The notes under the pieces: model-generated
Told to the model about the DNA's origin: nothing
The model's database searches: none
Seen by the model: only the letters and a program-made list of their open reading frames with translations
Part shown: positions 1-5,162 of the stretch, in pieces
How positions within the stretch are numbered: position 1 is the stretch's first letter
Layout: the number at the start of each line of letters is the position of its first letter
NCBI GenBank assembly: GCA_026967815.1
Contig: JAPUUO010000109.1
Span: 1 to 5,162 of the forward strand
Reading direction: 5' to 3'
Source of the DNA: Candidatus Bathyarchaeota archaeon
GTDB taxonomy: Archaea > Thermoproteota > Bathyarchaeia > Bathyarchaeales > Bathyarchaeaceae
Length of the DNA stretch: 5,162 nt
Program-made: the position numbers and the translations under genes

Positions 1-74
1 ACTTTTTCGTGTATCTTGCTTGAGCCTATGAGAGCAACGCCTTCAGGCTCGTAGAGAGAGTTAACTTTCTGCAT
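1..74 (-). CDS. N-terminus of probable NDP-forming acyl-CoA synthetase / CoA-binding protein (partial, runs off left edge)
   Basis: Reading leftward from an ATG at 74-72 gives 24 codons open to the window edge, starting MQKVNSLYEPEGVALIGSSK. The pattern of a short helix, then 'LYEPEGVALIGSS', matches the start of the Rossmann-type CoA-binding domain of NDP-forming acyl-CoA synthetases (typically 'LF.PKSVAVIGAS'). These enzymes make ATP or GTP from acyl-CoA in archaeal fermentation of acetate, amino acids and similar substrates. A short AAAGGG (86-81) lies 6 nt before the ATG, and a TATA-like element lies farther upstream. The gene is divergent from the next one. Only the first strand-turn-helix is visible, so another CoA-binding or succinyl-CoA ligase alpha-type protein is possible. 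The reading frame and start are fairly secure; the exact enzyme is inferred. Confidence 0.68.
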   Translation of the reverse strand, partial: MQKVNSLYEPEGVALIGSSKIHEK

Positions 75-92
75 AGTCGACCCTTTGAATTG

Positions 93-112
93 GCAATCTT
101 ACGAGGGATTGC
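93..112. repeat. Short inverted repeat in the divergent intergenic region
   Basis: GCAATC (93-98) and GATTGC (107-112) are perfect 6-bp inverted arms around an 8-nt spacer. They lie between the TATA-like element at 133-138 and the ATG at 74. The position fits a regulator-binding site or a leader hairpin for the leftward gene, but a 6-bp arm is short enough to occur by chance. Confidence 0.3.
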
Positions 113-132
113 AAATAGTAGCTAACACTTTC

Positions 133-138
133 TTATAA
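133..138 (-). promoter_or_regulatory. TATA box for the leftward CoA-binding protein gene
   Basis: The minus strand reads CATTATAAGAA across 140-130. A TATA box here predicts a transcription start near 109 and a leader of about 35 nt before the ATG at 74. A small inverted repeat (93-98 GCAATC, 107-112 GATTGC, 8-nt loop) falls at the predicted start site and could be an operator or a 5' hairpin. Because TTATAA is its own reverse complement, the sequence alone does not fix the direction. Confidence 0.4.
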
Positions 139-247
139 TGCTTGACGAAGAAAACCTATTTGGCTTCTAAGATTTTCTGTACAGGCGAAGAGGCCTAGAA
201 ACACAAAGATAACTGAAAAACTGAGGTAGTTGACGAAGCGTACACCA

Positions 248-256
248 ATTTTATAA
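248..256 (+). promoter_or_regulatory. TATA box for the U32-like gene
   Basis: The sequence ATTTTATAA lies about 45 nt upstream of the TTG start at 299. An archaeal TATA box here predicts a transcription start near 278-282. That leaves a leader of about 20 nt carrying the GGTGA ribosome binding site at 289-293. This spacing does not suit a leaderless message starting at the GTG at 290. Confidence 0.5.
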
Positions 257-298
257 CAGCAAAAGACATACATTTACAGTCTTCAGAGGGTGAGAAGT

Positions 299-1228
299 TT
301 GGAGAAAATTCGGAAGGCTATGGAGAAGCATGGTGTGCCTGGAAGGGACCTTTATGAGTTGCCCACATCGAAGAAGAGATTTCCAGATAAGTGCCATTAT
401 CGTATAGAGATTTCTGGGGTTGAGCGCCCGTCCACACTTGAGGCTTTAATTGACGAGATGGACAAACGCAATGTGCCGGTTCACAGGTTGATTTCGATGG
501 TTATGGGAGCAACATTGCTTTCAGATGATGAGATGGAACGATTCGCAAGAATGGCGAAAGATGCCAAGCTTGAAGTGATTGTTACGCCGGGTCCACGCAC
601 TCTTTGGGATTTGGGTGGGCAAATTCGGACTCCTGAGGGCGCGGTTTCTGGAATACGCTTTAGAGGAAGCGACAACCTTGCCTACGTAATTGCGGACATA
701 AAAAGAGCCATGGAATTCGGTTTTAGAGGCTTCCTAGTAGTAGATGAGGGATTATTGTGGCTTTTAACTGAAATGAGAAAAGCAGGTGACATACCTAAAG
801 ACGTGGTTTTCAAGGTTTCGATTTTCGCTGGACATGCTAATCCAGCTGGAGCCAAAGTTCTTGAAATGCTAGGTGCAGACACGTTCAATCCAGTTGCGGA
901 TTTACCGCTTCCTATGTTGGCAGCGTTAAGGAAGGCGGTGGATATGCCAATCGATGTTCACGTCTATCTCTTTGACTCTTTTGGGGGTTTCAATCGAATT
1001 TGGGAGACTCCTGAGATAACACGCATAACTGCGCCGTGCTACTATAAGATAGAGCCGGGGGCTAGCGTTGGCAGTCTCTACAAGCCTTGGGTGAGCCCAG
1101 ACCTCCTTGCGTTCATGGCGAGAGAAAAAGTGAAAACTGCAGAGATGATAATTTCGCTTATAGAGAAAAACTATCCAGAAGCAAAATTGTCAAAAATAGG
1201 CGCTGGGGATCTCGCAATACCAAGGTGA
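299..1228 (+). CDS. Conserved TIM-barrel-like protein, U32 peptidase-like family (function unknown)
   Basis: The predicted protein has 309 residues, with no signal peptide or membrane segment, so it is probably cytoplasmic. I recognise the overall pattern as a conserved family commonly labelled U32 peptidase-like. Markers are GRDLYELPTS (15-24), a strand ending VTPGPR (95-100), FRGSDN (121-126), FLVVDEGLLW (145-154), FKVSIFAGHANPAG (171-184), LGADTFNPVADL (191-202), HVYLFDSFGG (221-230) and IEPG (251-254). Alternating short strands and helices suggest a TIM barrel. Peptidase activity is not shown, and I see no defining catalytic motif. Start: a GTG at 290 adds three residues, but it overlaps the ribosome binding site GGGTGA (288-293), which sits 5 nt before TTG 299, so TTG is preferred. 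The gene lies just upstream of the aldolase-Fae gene on the same strand, which hints at a shared small-molecule pathway. The reading frame is secure; the function is open. Confidence 0.72.
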   Translation: MEKIRKAMEKHGVPGRDLYELPTSKKRFPDKCHYRIEISGVERPSTLEALIDEMDKRNVPVHRLISMVMGATLLSDDEMERFARMAKDAKLEVIVTPGPRTLWDLGGQIRTPEGAVSGIRFRGSDNLAYVIADIKRAMEFGFRGFLVVDEGLLWLLTEMRKAGDIPKDVVFKVSIFAGHANPAGAKVLEMLGADTFNPVADLPLPMLAALRKAVDMPIDVHVYLFDSFGGFNRIWETPEITRITAPCYYKIEPGASVGSLYKPWVSPDLLAFMAREKVKTAEMIISLIEKNYPEAKLSKIGAGDLAIPR

Positions 1229-1313
1229 CCCAACCTTTCAAGTTTCTTAAGATTAGTTTGGCTACACCCATAGCTATGTGTACACGTTTTAGACCATGTT
1301 GACTATAGGTTTC

Positions 1314-1321
1314 AAATATAA
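1314..1321 (+). promoter_or_regulatory. TATA box for the aldolase-Fae gene
   Basis: AAATATAA lies in the 157-bp gap after the U32-like gene. It predicts a transcription start near 1343-1348 and a leader of about 40 nt to the ATG at 1386. The aldolase-Fae gene can therefore be transcribed alone even if read-through from upstream also occurs. An 8-bp palindrome GTGTACAC (1278-1285) lies about 30 nt upstream of this box. Confidence 0.5.
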
Positions 1322-1372
1322 GTTGAATAGGATTCAATAGATGAGAACATACTGAAAACAAGAGATTTGAAT

Positions 1373-1377
1373 GAGGG
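1373..1377 (+). promoter_or_regulatory. Ribosome binding site that fixes the aldolase-Fae start
   Basis: GAGGG ends 8 nt before ATG 1386. The upstream in-frame ATG at 1371 overlaps this site and has only a weak AGAG before it. Starting at 1386 gives MFKPQGILPALVSP, the normal beginning of DapA-family proteins, so the extra five residues (MRECV) are probably not translated. Confidence 0.6.
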
Positions 1378-1385
1378 AATGTGTT

Positions 1386-2864
1386 ATGTTCAAACCTCAA
1401 GGGATTCTTCCCGCTCTAGTCTCACCTCTTTCGAAAGATGGAAAACAACTGAACGAAGAAGCTCTGCGGAGTTTGGTTAGTCATTGCATTGATTTAGGGG
1501 TGAGTGGTGTTGTTCCTTGCGGCACAACTGCGGAGTTTGTTAATCTCACGGTTGAAGAGAGGAAGAAAGTTATCGACATCGTTGTAGATGAAGTTAATGG
1601 AAAGGTCAAAGTTATCGCTGGAACTGGCGCCAGTGGAACCGAGCAGGCCTTGGAGATGACACGCTATGCAAAGGATGCTGGTGTTGACGCGGCGTTAATC
1701 GTGACACCTTTTTACTTGAAGCCGGCTAGCCGCGGTATTTACGAGCATTTTGACACAATCGCGAGCCAAATCGAATTGCCCATCGTTCTCTATAACATTC
1801 CGCAAGTTACAGGTGTTCAATTGCCATGGCAGATGGTTGAAGACTTAGCGCAAATTCCAAACATAGTTGGCTTAAAAGACAGTAGCGGACAACTCGGCTT
1901 TATACTGGCTGTTTTGGAGAAGGTTAGAGACAAGATAAATGTCATGTGTGGTCACGACGAAGTGGTTGTCGCGGCATTAGCCGCTGGCTGTTCAGGTGCA
2001 ATCTTGGCAAGTGCCAACTTCATGCCAGACTTTTGGATTAAAATCTCTAATGCTGTTGAGAAAGGCGACCTTAAGACAGCTCGCGAAATTCAGTATAAAA
2101 TTCAGAAAATAGCCAGAATTATTGCGAAAAGTGGACCAGTCGGAACTAAAGTAGCACTGAACATGATGGGCATGAAAGTTGGACCAGTTAGACTGCCATT
2201 AAGTGTAGGAGGCGAACTCACTTACGAGGAACGGGAGGAACTCCGTCTGGACTTAGAGAAAATTGGAAAGATAACTCCTAAACCTATTAAGTTTGAAATT
2301 GACAAGAAAACTCTGGAAGAACGGTTTGCTGCCATTGAGATTACGCCTAAAATCATTCGGGATTTTGATCTCCGCGTAGGTGAGGCATTGGCTGGGAAAG
2401 ACTCTGCAGTTGCGCATATTGACTTACTCCTCGGCAAGAAGGATGGACCAGTCGGCGAGGCTTATGCTAAGGCTAAGGCTGCTCCGGCGCCTGGACATGA
2501 GCCGCTTCTGGCGATACTGGAGCCAAATCTTGCGGTGAAGCCTGTAACGCTGATTGTTCCTACTGTTACTATTAAGAGTATGAGGCAAGCCAGCATGATA
2601 TATGGTCCAGCTCAAGCGGCTGTGGCCAAAGCCGTAGCAGACAGCCTCGCAGACGGAATCATACCGAAAGGGGCGGTTGACGATTTGATTATTATTGTCA
2701 ATGTTTTTGTCCATCCGGCTGCTGTTGATCGCCAACGAGTTTATATCAACAATTATAAGGCCATGCGTCACGCCATACGCAGAGCTATGGAGGGCAGACC
2801 AACTACGGAAGAGATCTTGGAAAACAAGGATCGTGCCAAGCATCCTTTCAAATACACGCCTTGA
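1386..2864 (+). CDS. Bifunctional fusion: DapA/NAL-type pyruvate aldolase + formaldehyde-activating enzyme (Fae)
   Basis: This is one uninterrupted 492-residue ORF. Residues 1-292 form a DapA/N-acetylneuraminate lyase-type TIM barrel: GTT at 46-48, TPFY with Tyr110, YNIP with Tyr136, and GLKDSS with Schiff-base Lys164. These match E. coli DapA Thr44, Tyr107, Tyr133 and Lys161 with a constant +3 offset. The DapA substrate-binding Arg138 is Val141 here, so lysine biosynthesis is unlikely and another 2-oxo acid aldol or retro-aldol reaction is expected. A charged linker (293-327) leads to a full Fae domain (328-492) with VGEAL, AHIDLL carrying the catalytic histidine (His344, His17 in Methylorubrum Fae), KPVTLIVPTVTI, YGPAQ, EGIIP-like DGIIP and terminal HPF. 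Fae joins formaldehyde to tetrahydromethanopterin. I infer that the aldolase half supplies or consumes formaldehyde, as Hps does in known Fae-Hps fusions. The gene has its own TATA box and ribosome binding site. Both domain identities are strong; the joint reaction is a hypothesis. Confidence 0.95.
   Translation: MFKPQGILPALVSPLSKDGKQLNEEALRSLVSHCIDLGVSGVVPCGTTAEFVNLTVEERKKVIDIVVDEVNGKVKVIAGTGASGTEQALEMTRYAKDAGVDAALIVTPFYLKPASRGIYEHFDTIASQIELPIVLYNIPQVTGVQLPWQMVEDLAQIPNIVGLKDSSGQLGFILAVLEKVRDKINVMCGHDEVVVAALAAGCSGAILASANFMPDFWIKISNAVEKGDLKTAREIQYKIQKIARIIAKSGPVGTKVALNMMGMKVGPVRLPLSVGGELTYEEREELRLDLEKIGKITPKPIKFEIDKKTLEERFAAIEITPKIIRDFDLRVGEALAGKDSAVAHIDLLLGKKDGPVGEAYAKAKAAPAPGHEPLLAILEPNLAVKPVTLIVPTVTIKSMRQASMIYGPAQAAVAKAVADSLADGIIPKGAVDDLIIIVNVFVHPAAVDRQRVYINNYKAMRHAIRRAMEGRPTTEEILENKDRAKHPFKYTP
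2367..2861 (+). other. Fae domain within the aldolase-Fae fusion
   Basis: These codons (residues 328-492) are about 165 residues, the usual length of stand-alone Fae, and align from the N-terminal VGEAL to the C-terminal HPF motif without visible gaps. The catalytic His344 is encoded at 2415-2417 (CAT). The domain is therefore complete and probably active, not a remnant. No in-frame ATG or GTG with a ribosome binding site precedes it, so separate translation of Fae is unlikely. Confidence 0.93.
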
Positions 2865-2926
2865 GCATCGGGTTTCCATAACGCCTTTGTGCCGCGAATA
2901 ATTAAGAACAATGAGATGATGCAGCT

Positions 2927-3706
2927 TTGACTCAAACTATAGGGGAAGGCGACGACGTTCTGCTTTATCTTAGCCGAAGAAGAACATACTTGGTGAAAGT
3001 GGAACAGGGCAAGAGCTTTCACACTCACAAAGGCTATGTTCACCTTGAAGACCTAATCGGCAAGGATTATGGAACCCGTTTGAAAAGCAGCATGGAAACT
3101 GAGTTTGTAGCTTTGAAACCAACCATACGCGACTACATCTTTAAAACGCTCAGGAAAACCCAGATAACTTATCCAAAAGATATTGCACTTATCGTTATGT
3201 TTAGCGGAGTTGGACCTGGCAGTCTTGTTGTGGAGGCTGGAACTGGAACAGGCGCGTTAACAAGCGCCTTAGCGTTCTATGCCAAGCCTAGTGGACACGT
3301 GTACAGCTACGAAGTTCGAAGCGAGTTTATTGAAACAGCACTTAGGAATTTGAAACGAGCTGGTCTTGCTGAATATGTTGAAGTCAGAAACAAAGACATT
3401 GTAGAGGGCATAGATGAAAGTGAGGTCGACGCCGTGATTTTGGATATGGCGACTCCATGGCTTGTTGTCGCTCATGCCTACTCTGCCCTAAAGGGAGGCG
3501 GCGCTCTCGTTTCGTTCAGTCCAACCGTCGATCAAGTTGTGAAAACAGTTGAAGCCCTAGAAGAAAATGGTTTTGTTAATGTTGAAACGGTGGAGTGTCT
3601 AGTCCGAAGAATGCAGGTAGCTCGAGGAAAAACCCGACCAGAAACTTTGATGACTGCACATACAGGGTACATTACATTTGCCCGAAAAGCCATTGCTGAA
3701 CAATGA
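2927..3706 (+). CDS. trmI: tRNA (adenine-N1)-methyltransferase TrmI (m1A57/m1A58)
   Basis: The 259-residue protein has the usual size of archaeal TrmI and its layout: a small N-terminal beta domain (about 1-65), the TQITYPKD segment (78-85), then a Rossmann-fold SAM-binding domain. Visible motifs are EAGTGTGALT (103-112, SAM loop), YE (128-129, ribose-binding acid), DMATPW with Asp173 at the catalytic position, and RPE...HTGY near the C-terminus. The enzyme methylates N1 of A58, and in archaea also A57, in the tRNA T-loop; it normally works as a tetramer. TTG 2927 is the only sensible start: an in-frame TGA lies at 2912-2914, and GAGATGAT (2913-2920), one mismatch from GAGGTGAT, lies 6 nt upstream. 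The gene is 62 nt after the aldolase-Fae stop with no clear terminator between, so co-transcription is possible. I see no functional link to formaldehyde metabolism. Confidence 0.95.
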   Translation: MTQTIGEGDDVLLYLSRRRTYLVKVEQGKSFHTHKGYVHLEDLIGKDYGTRLKSSMETEFVALKPTIRDYIFKTLRKTQITYPKDIALIVMFSGVGPGSLVVEAGTGTGALTSALAFYAKPSGHVYSYEVRSEFIETALRNLKRAGLAEYVEVRNKDIVEGIDESEVDAVILDMATPWLVVAHAYSALKGGGALVSFSPTVDQVVKTVEALEENGFVNVETVECLVRRMQVARGKTRPETLMTAHTGYITFARKAIAEQ

Positions 3707-3754
3707 AATTTCCTTGGCAACGTGAGATTCTTGGAATGTAGCCAGTTTGAATGG

Positions 3755-3759
3755 TTTTT
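3755..3759 (+). terminator. T-run terminator after trmI
   Basis: TTTTT lies about 50 nt after the trmI stop in the convergent gap. Archaeal RNA polymerase terminates at short T-runs in the non-template strand. With the opposing A-run a few bases on, this gap can end transcription from both sides. Confidence 0.4.
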
Positions 3760-3763
3760 ACTG

Positions 3764-3770
3764 AAAAAAA
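3764..3770 (-). terminator. T-run terminator of the surface-protein gene
   Basis: Seven A residues on the plus strand read as TTTTTTT on the minus strand, beginning 2 nt after the TAA stop (3775-3773) of the leftward gene. A run of this length directly behind a stop codon is a typical archaeal intrinsic terminator. Confidence 0.55.
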
Positions 3771-3772
3771 GA

Positions 3773-4693
3773 TTATGGAGGAACTTGGGTCCGCCGTAGC
3801 ACTGCGAGTCCACGAATAATGTACCCGAGGGCAAAGATCACCAATGCCACGCCTATCAACGTCCACATATTAGACAAGCCGTTGGCGAAGTTAGCCCAAG
3901 CCTCAGCCACTTTCACTTGAGCCTCCAAAGCGTTTGTTTGAGCTTCTTCCAATGCCTCTCCTTTGGTCTCCTCATGTGTAAACGCTTCATCAATCAAACT
4001 TAACGCTTTTCCATAGTGGACATGGGCTTGGATGAAATCTCCTAAAGCATAGTAGTAGTCTGCAGTGTTGGATTCATTCATAGCTTTCTGCCAAAGCAGT
4101 TTTCCGCTGGTACTGTTCCAGGTAGGCGCTTGGATTCCTGCGATTATTTGATCCATTTGTCTTGACTTCACTTGGTCGACCGAGTAAACAACAAAATAGT
4201 TTTTGTTTCCATATAGATCTGTTCTACTGGTCTGCCAACGTTTGACATCAGCTGAACTGCCAGTCGCGTTGACGAATTCGACATATATCGTGTAGTCATG
4301 AGGCACAGTAAGTGCTACATCTATGCTGGGAATTGTGAAGTTAACGGTGAAATACACAGTTTCGTCGTCCTCCAAGGTAACTGGGTTTTCCTTGCTGGTT
4401 TGAGTTGAGTTGTACCAGCCATCTTCTGGTTTTGACCAGTCAAAGCGTATTCCAACAATTGAAACGTTTATGCGACTGCCGAAGTCGTTTTTCACGTTTA
4501 CTGCCAATATGGCGGTGGATTCGACCTCATAGGCGACTACGTCTTTGTCGTAAAATGAGTCATATCCCATAGATGTGTAGTTGGTCCAGTTGGTCATTGC
4601 TTCTATTGATGCTCCTTGAACTGAAACCGTGATGATTGATGAAGTCAGAGCTATTAATAGCAAAGATATGAATGCGGCCTCGATTTTGCTCAT
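3773..4693 (-). CDS. Membrane-anchored secreted protein, probable surface glycoprotein (unknown function)
   Basis: The 306-residue protein is bounded by an N-terminal hydrophobic signal (about 5-26, before VQGAS) and a C-terminal membrane helix (about 277-299) followed by RRTQVPP. This predicts an outward-facing protein with a short cytoplasmic tail. Residues about 50-170 are strand-rich and look like an immunoglobulin-type or CARDB-like beta sandwich. Residues about 175-270 are helical, including a TPR-like stretch (211-237, ADYYYALGDFIQAH onward) and an Ala/Glu-rich, possibly coiled-coil segment. Eight N-glycosylation sequons occur (Asn 35, 38, 76, 95, 118, 142, 193, 206), all in the predicted exterior part. 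Start: ATG 4693-4691 is preferred because GGGTGA (4704-4699) lies 5 nt before it; the in-frame GTG at 4702 is part of that site. The gene has its own TATA box and converges on trmI. I do not recognise a named family. Confidence 0.85.
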   Translation of the reverse strand: MSKIEAAFISLLLIALTSSIITVSVQGASIEAMTNWTNYTSMGYDSFYDKDVVAYEVESTAILAVNVKNDFGSRINVSIVGIRFDWSKPEDGWYNSTQTSKENPVTLEDDETVYFTVNFTIPSIDVALTVPHDYTIYVEFVNATGSSADVKRWQTSRTDLYGNKNYFVVYSVDQVKSRQMDQIIAGIQAPTWNSTSGKLLWQKAMNESNTADYYYALGDFIQAHVHYGKALSLIDEAFTHEETKGEALEEAQTNALEAQVKVAEAWANFANGLSNMWTLIGVALVIFALGYIIRGLAVLRRTQVPP

Positions 4694-4733
4694 TTGTTTC
4701 ACCCATTCAAGGGTGTCCGTATGTGTACATTGT

Positions 4734-4742
4734 ATATATAAT
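4734..4742 (-). promoter_or_regulatory. TATA box for the surface-protein gene
   Basis: The minus strand reads TTATATATA at 4742-4734. It predicts a transcription start near 4711 and a leader of about 18 nt that contains the GGGTGA ribosome binding site. The near-palindromic ATGTGTACAT at 4721-4730 lies between this box and the predicted start, a position where a bound repressor would block initiation. Confidence 0.55.
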
Positions 4743-4931
4743 ATTTGAGATGAATAACAATGAATTTTCCCAATCGGTCTCTCAGGATGTGAGGAAAAGA
4801 AAGTGGCAACTAATCAATCCAATTTGGTTTCTTCAACTGAACCACTGATTCAACGTGAAACAGAGAAGAAAGTACACTATCGCAATTCTGGATAACATGG
4901 ATTGAAAGCAGAACACACATACGTAAGGATG

Positions 4932-5162
4932 TTAAGAGACAGCCCTTTTCATGGAATAACGCATAACACCTAAAGCTATGGCGAAACTTGATGCCAGCAT
5001 AAACAGGATGTAAAGCATGTCCAAAGGATACGTTGCCTGTGATAAACCGTACGTTTCTTCTAAGTCTGCAGAGAAATTCCTCGTTTTTTCAGCTGACGTT
5101 GGAGATAGATTCTCATATTCATCGTTTATCTTTCCTGCGAACAATCCAAAAGGAGCCATCAT
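4932..5162 (-). CDS. C-terminal part of an unidentified membrane protein (probably partial at right edge)
   Basis: The frame stays open from the window edge to a TAA at 4934-4932, giving 76 residues. It contains a polar segment (about 10-46, with an NFS sequon at 29), then a membrane helix (about 47-67, LDMLYILFMLASSFAIALGV) and a short basic tail (RYSMKRAVS). The two edge codons are ATG ATG, but they are probably internal: the window ends there and no ribosome binding site can be seen. The layout of outer domain, C-terminal helix and basic tail resembles the neighbouring surface-protein gene on the same strand, so this may be another anchored exported protein. A multi-spanning membrane protein is also possible. 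The intergenic stretch 4694-4931 holds only the neighbour's promoter as far as I can see. Confidence 0.6.
   Translation of the reverse strand: MMAPFGLFAGKINDEYENLSPTSAEKTRNFSADLEETYGLSQATYPLDMLYILFMLASSFAIALGVMRYSMKRAVS

Noticed and set aside
1386..2260. Labelling the N-terminal half simply as dihydrodipicolinate synthase (dapA)
   Set aside because: The diagnostic Arg138 is replaced by Val141 and the domain is fused to Fae, so the lysine-pathway role is not supported.
2379..2390. Possible internal translation start of Fae alone (GGTGA 4 nt before an in-frame TTG at 2388)
   Set aside because: The GGTGA bases encode the Gly-Glu of the conserved VGEAL motif, so the resemblance follows from coding. 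Starting at that TTG would also remove the conserved first residues of Fae.
2424..2879. A 151-codon open frame on the minus strand opposite the Fae domain
   Set aside because: It lies wholly over strongly conserved Fae coding sequence, its translation resembles no family and is rich in Ser/Arg as antisense frames often are, and it has no convincing ribosome binding site.
2897..2905. AT-rich AATAATTAA before trmI as a promoter
   Set aside because: It is a poor TATA match and would place transcription start at the TTG itself, which would exclude the good ribosome binding site at 2913-2920. Read-through from the aldolase-Fae gene is at least as likely.
3249..3269. Inverted GGCGC...GCGCC pair that could form a hairpin
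   Set aside because: It lies inside trmI just after the SAM-binding loop, encodes normal conserved residues, and has no T-run behind it, so it is not a terminator.
4896..4908. ATGGATTGAAAGC, which resembles the end of some CRISPR repeats (ATTGAAA)
   Set aside because: It occurs once, with no second copy at regular spacing nearby.

Overview
The window looks like chromosomal DNA from an uncultured archaeon. An H4MPT-dependent, Bathyarchaeia-like lineage is plausible, but this is inferred from gene content and not proven. The signs of Archaea are TATA boxes in place of bacterial -35/-10 promoters, GGTGA/GAGGG-type ribosome binding sites, a TTG start, a T-run terminator, an archaeal-type TrmI tRNA methyltransferase, the start of what looks like an NDP-forming acyl-CoA synthetase, and a sequon-rich secreted protein with a C-terminal membrane anchor.

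Layout. At the left edge (74 to 1, minus strand) is the first 24 codons of a probable CoA-binding/NDP-forming acyl-CoA synthetase. A promoter region of about 220 bp separates it from a divergent plus-strand gene at 299-1228. That gene encodes a conserved TIM-barrel-like protein resembling a family usually labelled U32 peptidase-like, whose function is not established. After a 157-bp gap with its own TATA box comes the main gene of the window (1386-2864), a single 492-residue ORF. Its N-terminal half is a DapA/NAL-type pyruvate aldolase. Its C-terminal third is a complete formaldehyde-activating enzyme (Fae) with its catalytic histidine. A trmI gene follows on the same strand (2927-3706). It converges on a minus-strand gene for a membrane-anchored surface glycoprotein-like protein (4693-3773). 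At the right edge is the C-terminal end of another minus-strand gene with a terminal membrane helix.

How the genes may work together. Fae condenses formaldehyde with tetrahydromethanopterin to give methylene-H4MPT. In many archaea Fae is fused to hexulose-6-phosphate synthase, an aldolase that releases formaldehyde for Fae to capture. Here a class I (lysine Schiff-base) pyruvate aldolase takes the place of that partner. The aldolase half keeps the Lys/Tyr/Thr catalytic set of the family but has Val where true dihydrodipicolinate synthase has the substrate-binding Arg138. It is therefore probably not a lysine-biosynthesis enzyme. The simplest hypothesis is a bifunctional enzyme in which the aldolase makes or uses formaldehyde (for example 4-hydroxy-2-oxobutanoate = pyruvate + formaldehyde) and Fae links that formaldehyde to the C1-H4MPT pool. 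This is the most interesting observation in the window. The other genes look ordinary or cannot be assigned a function.
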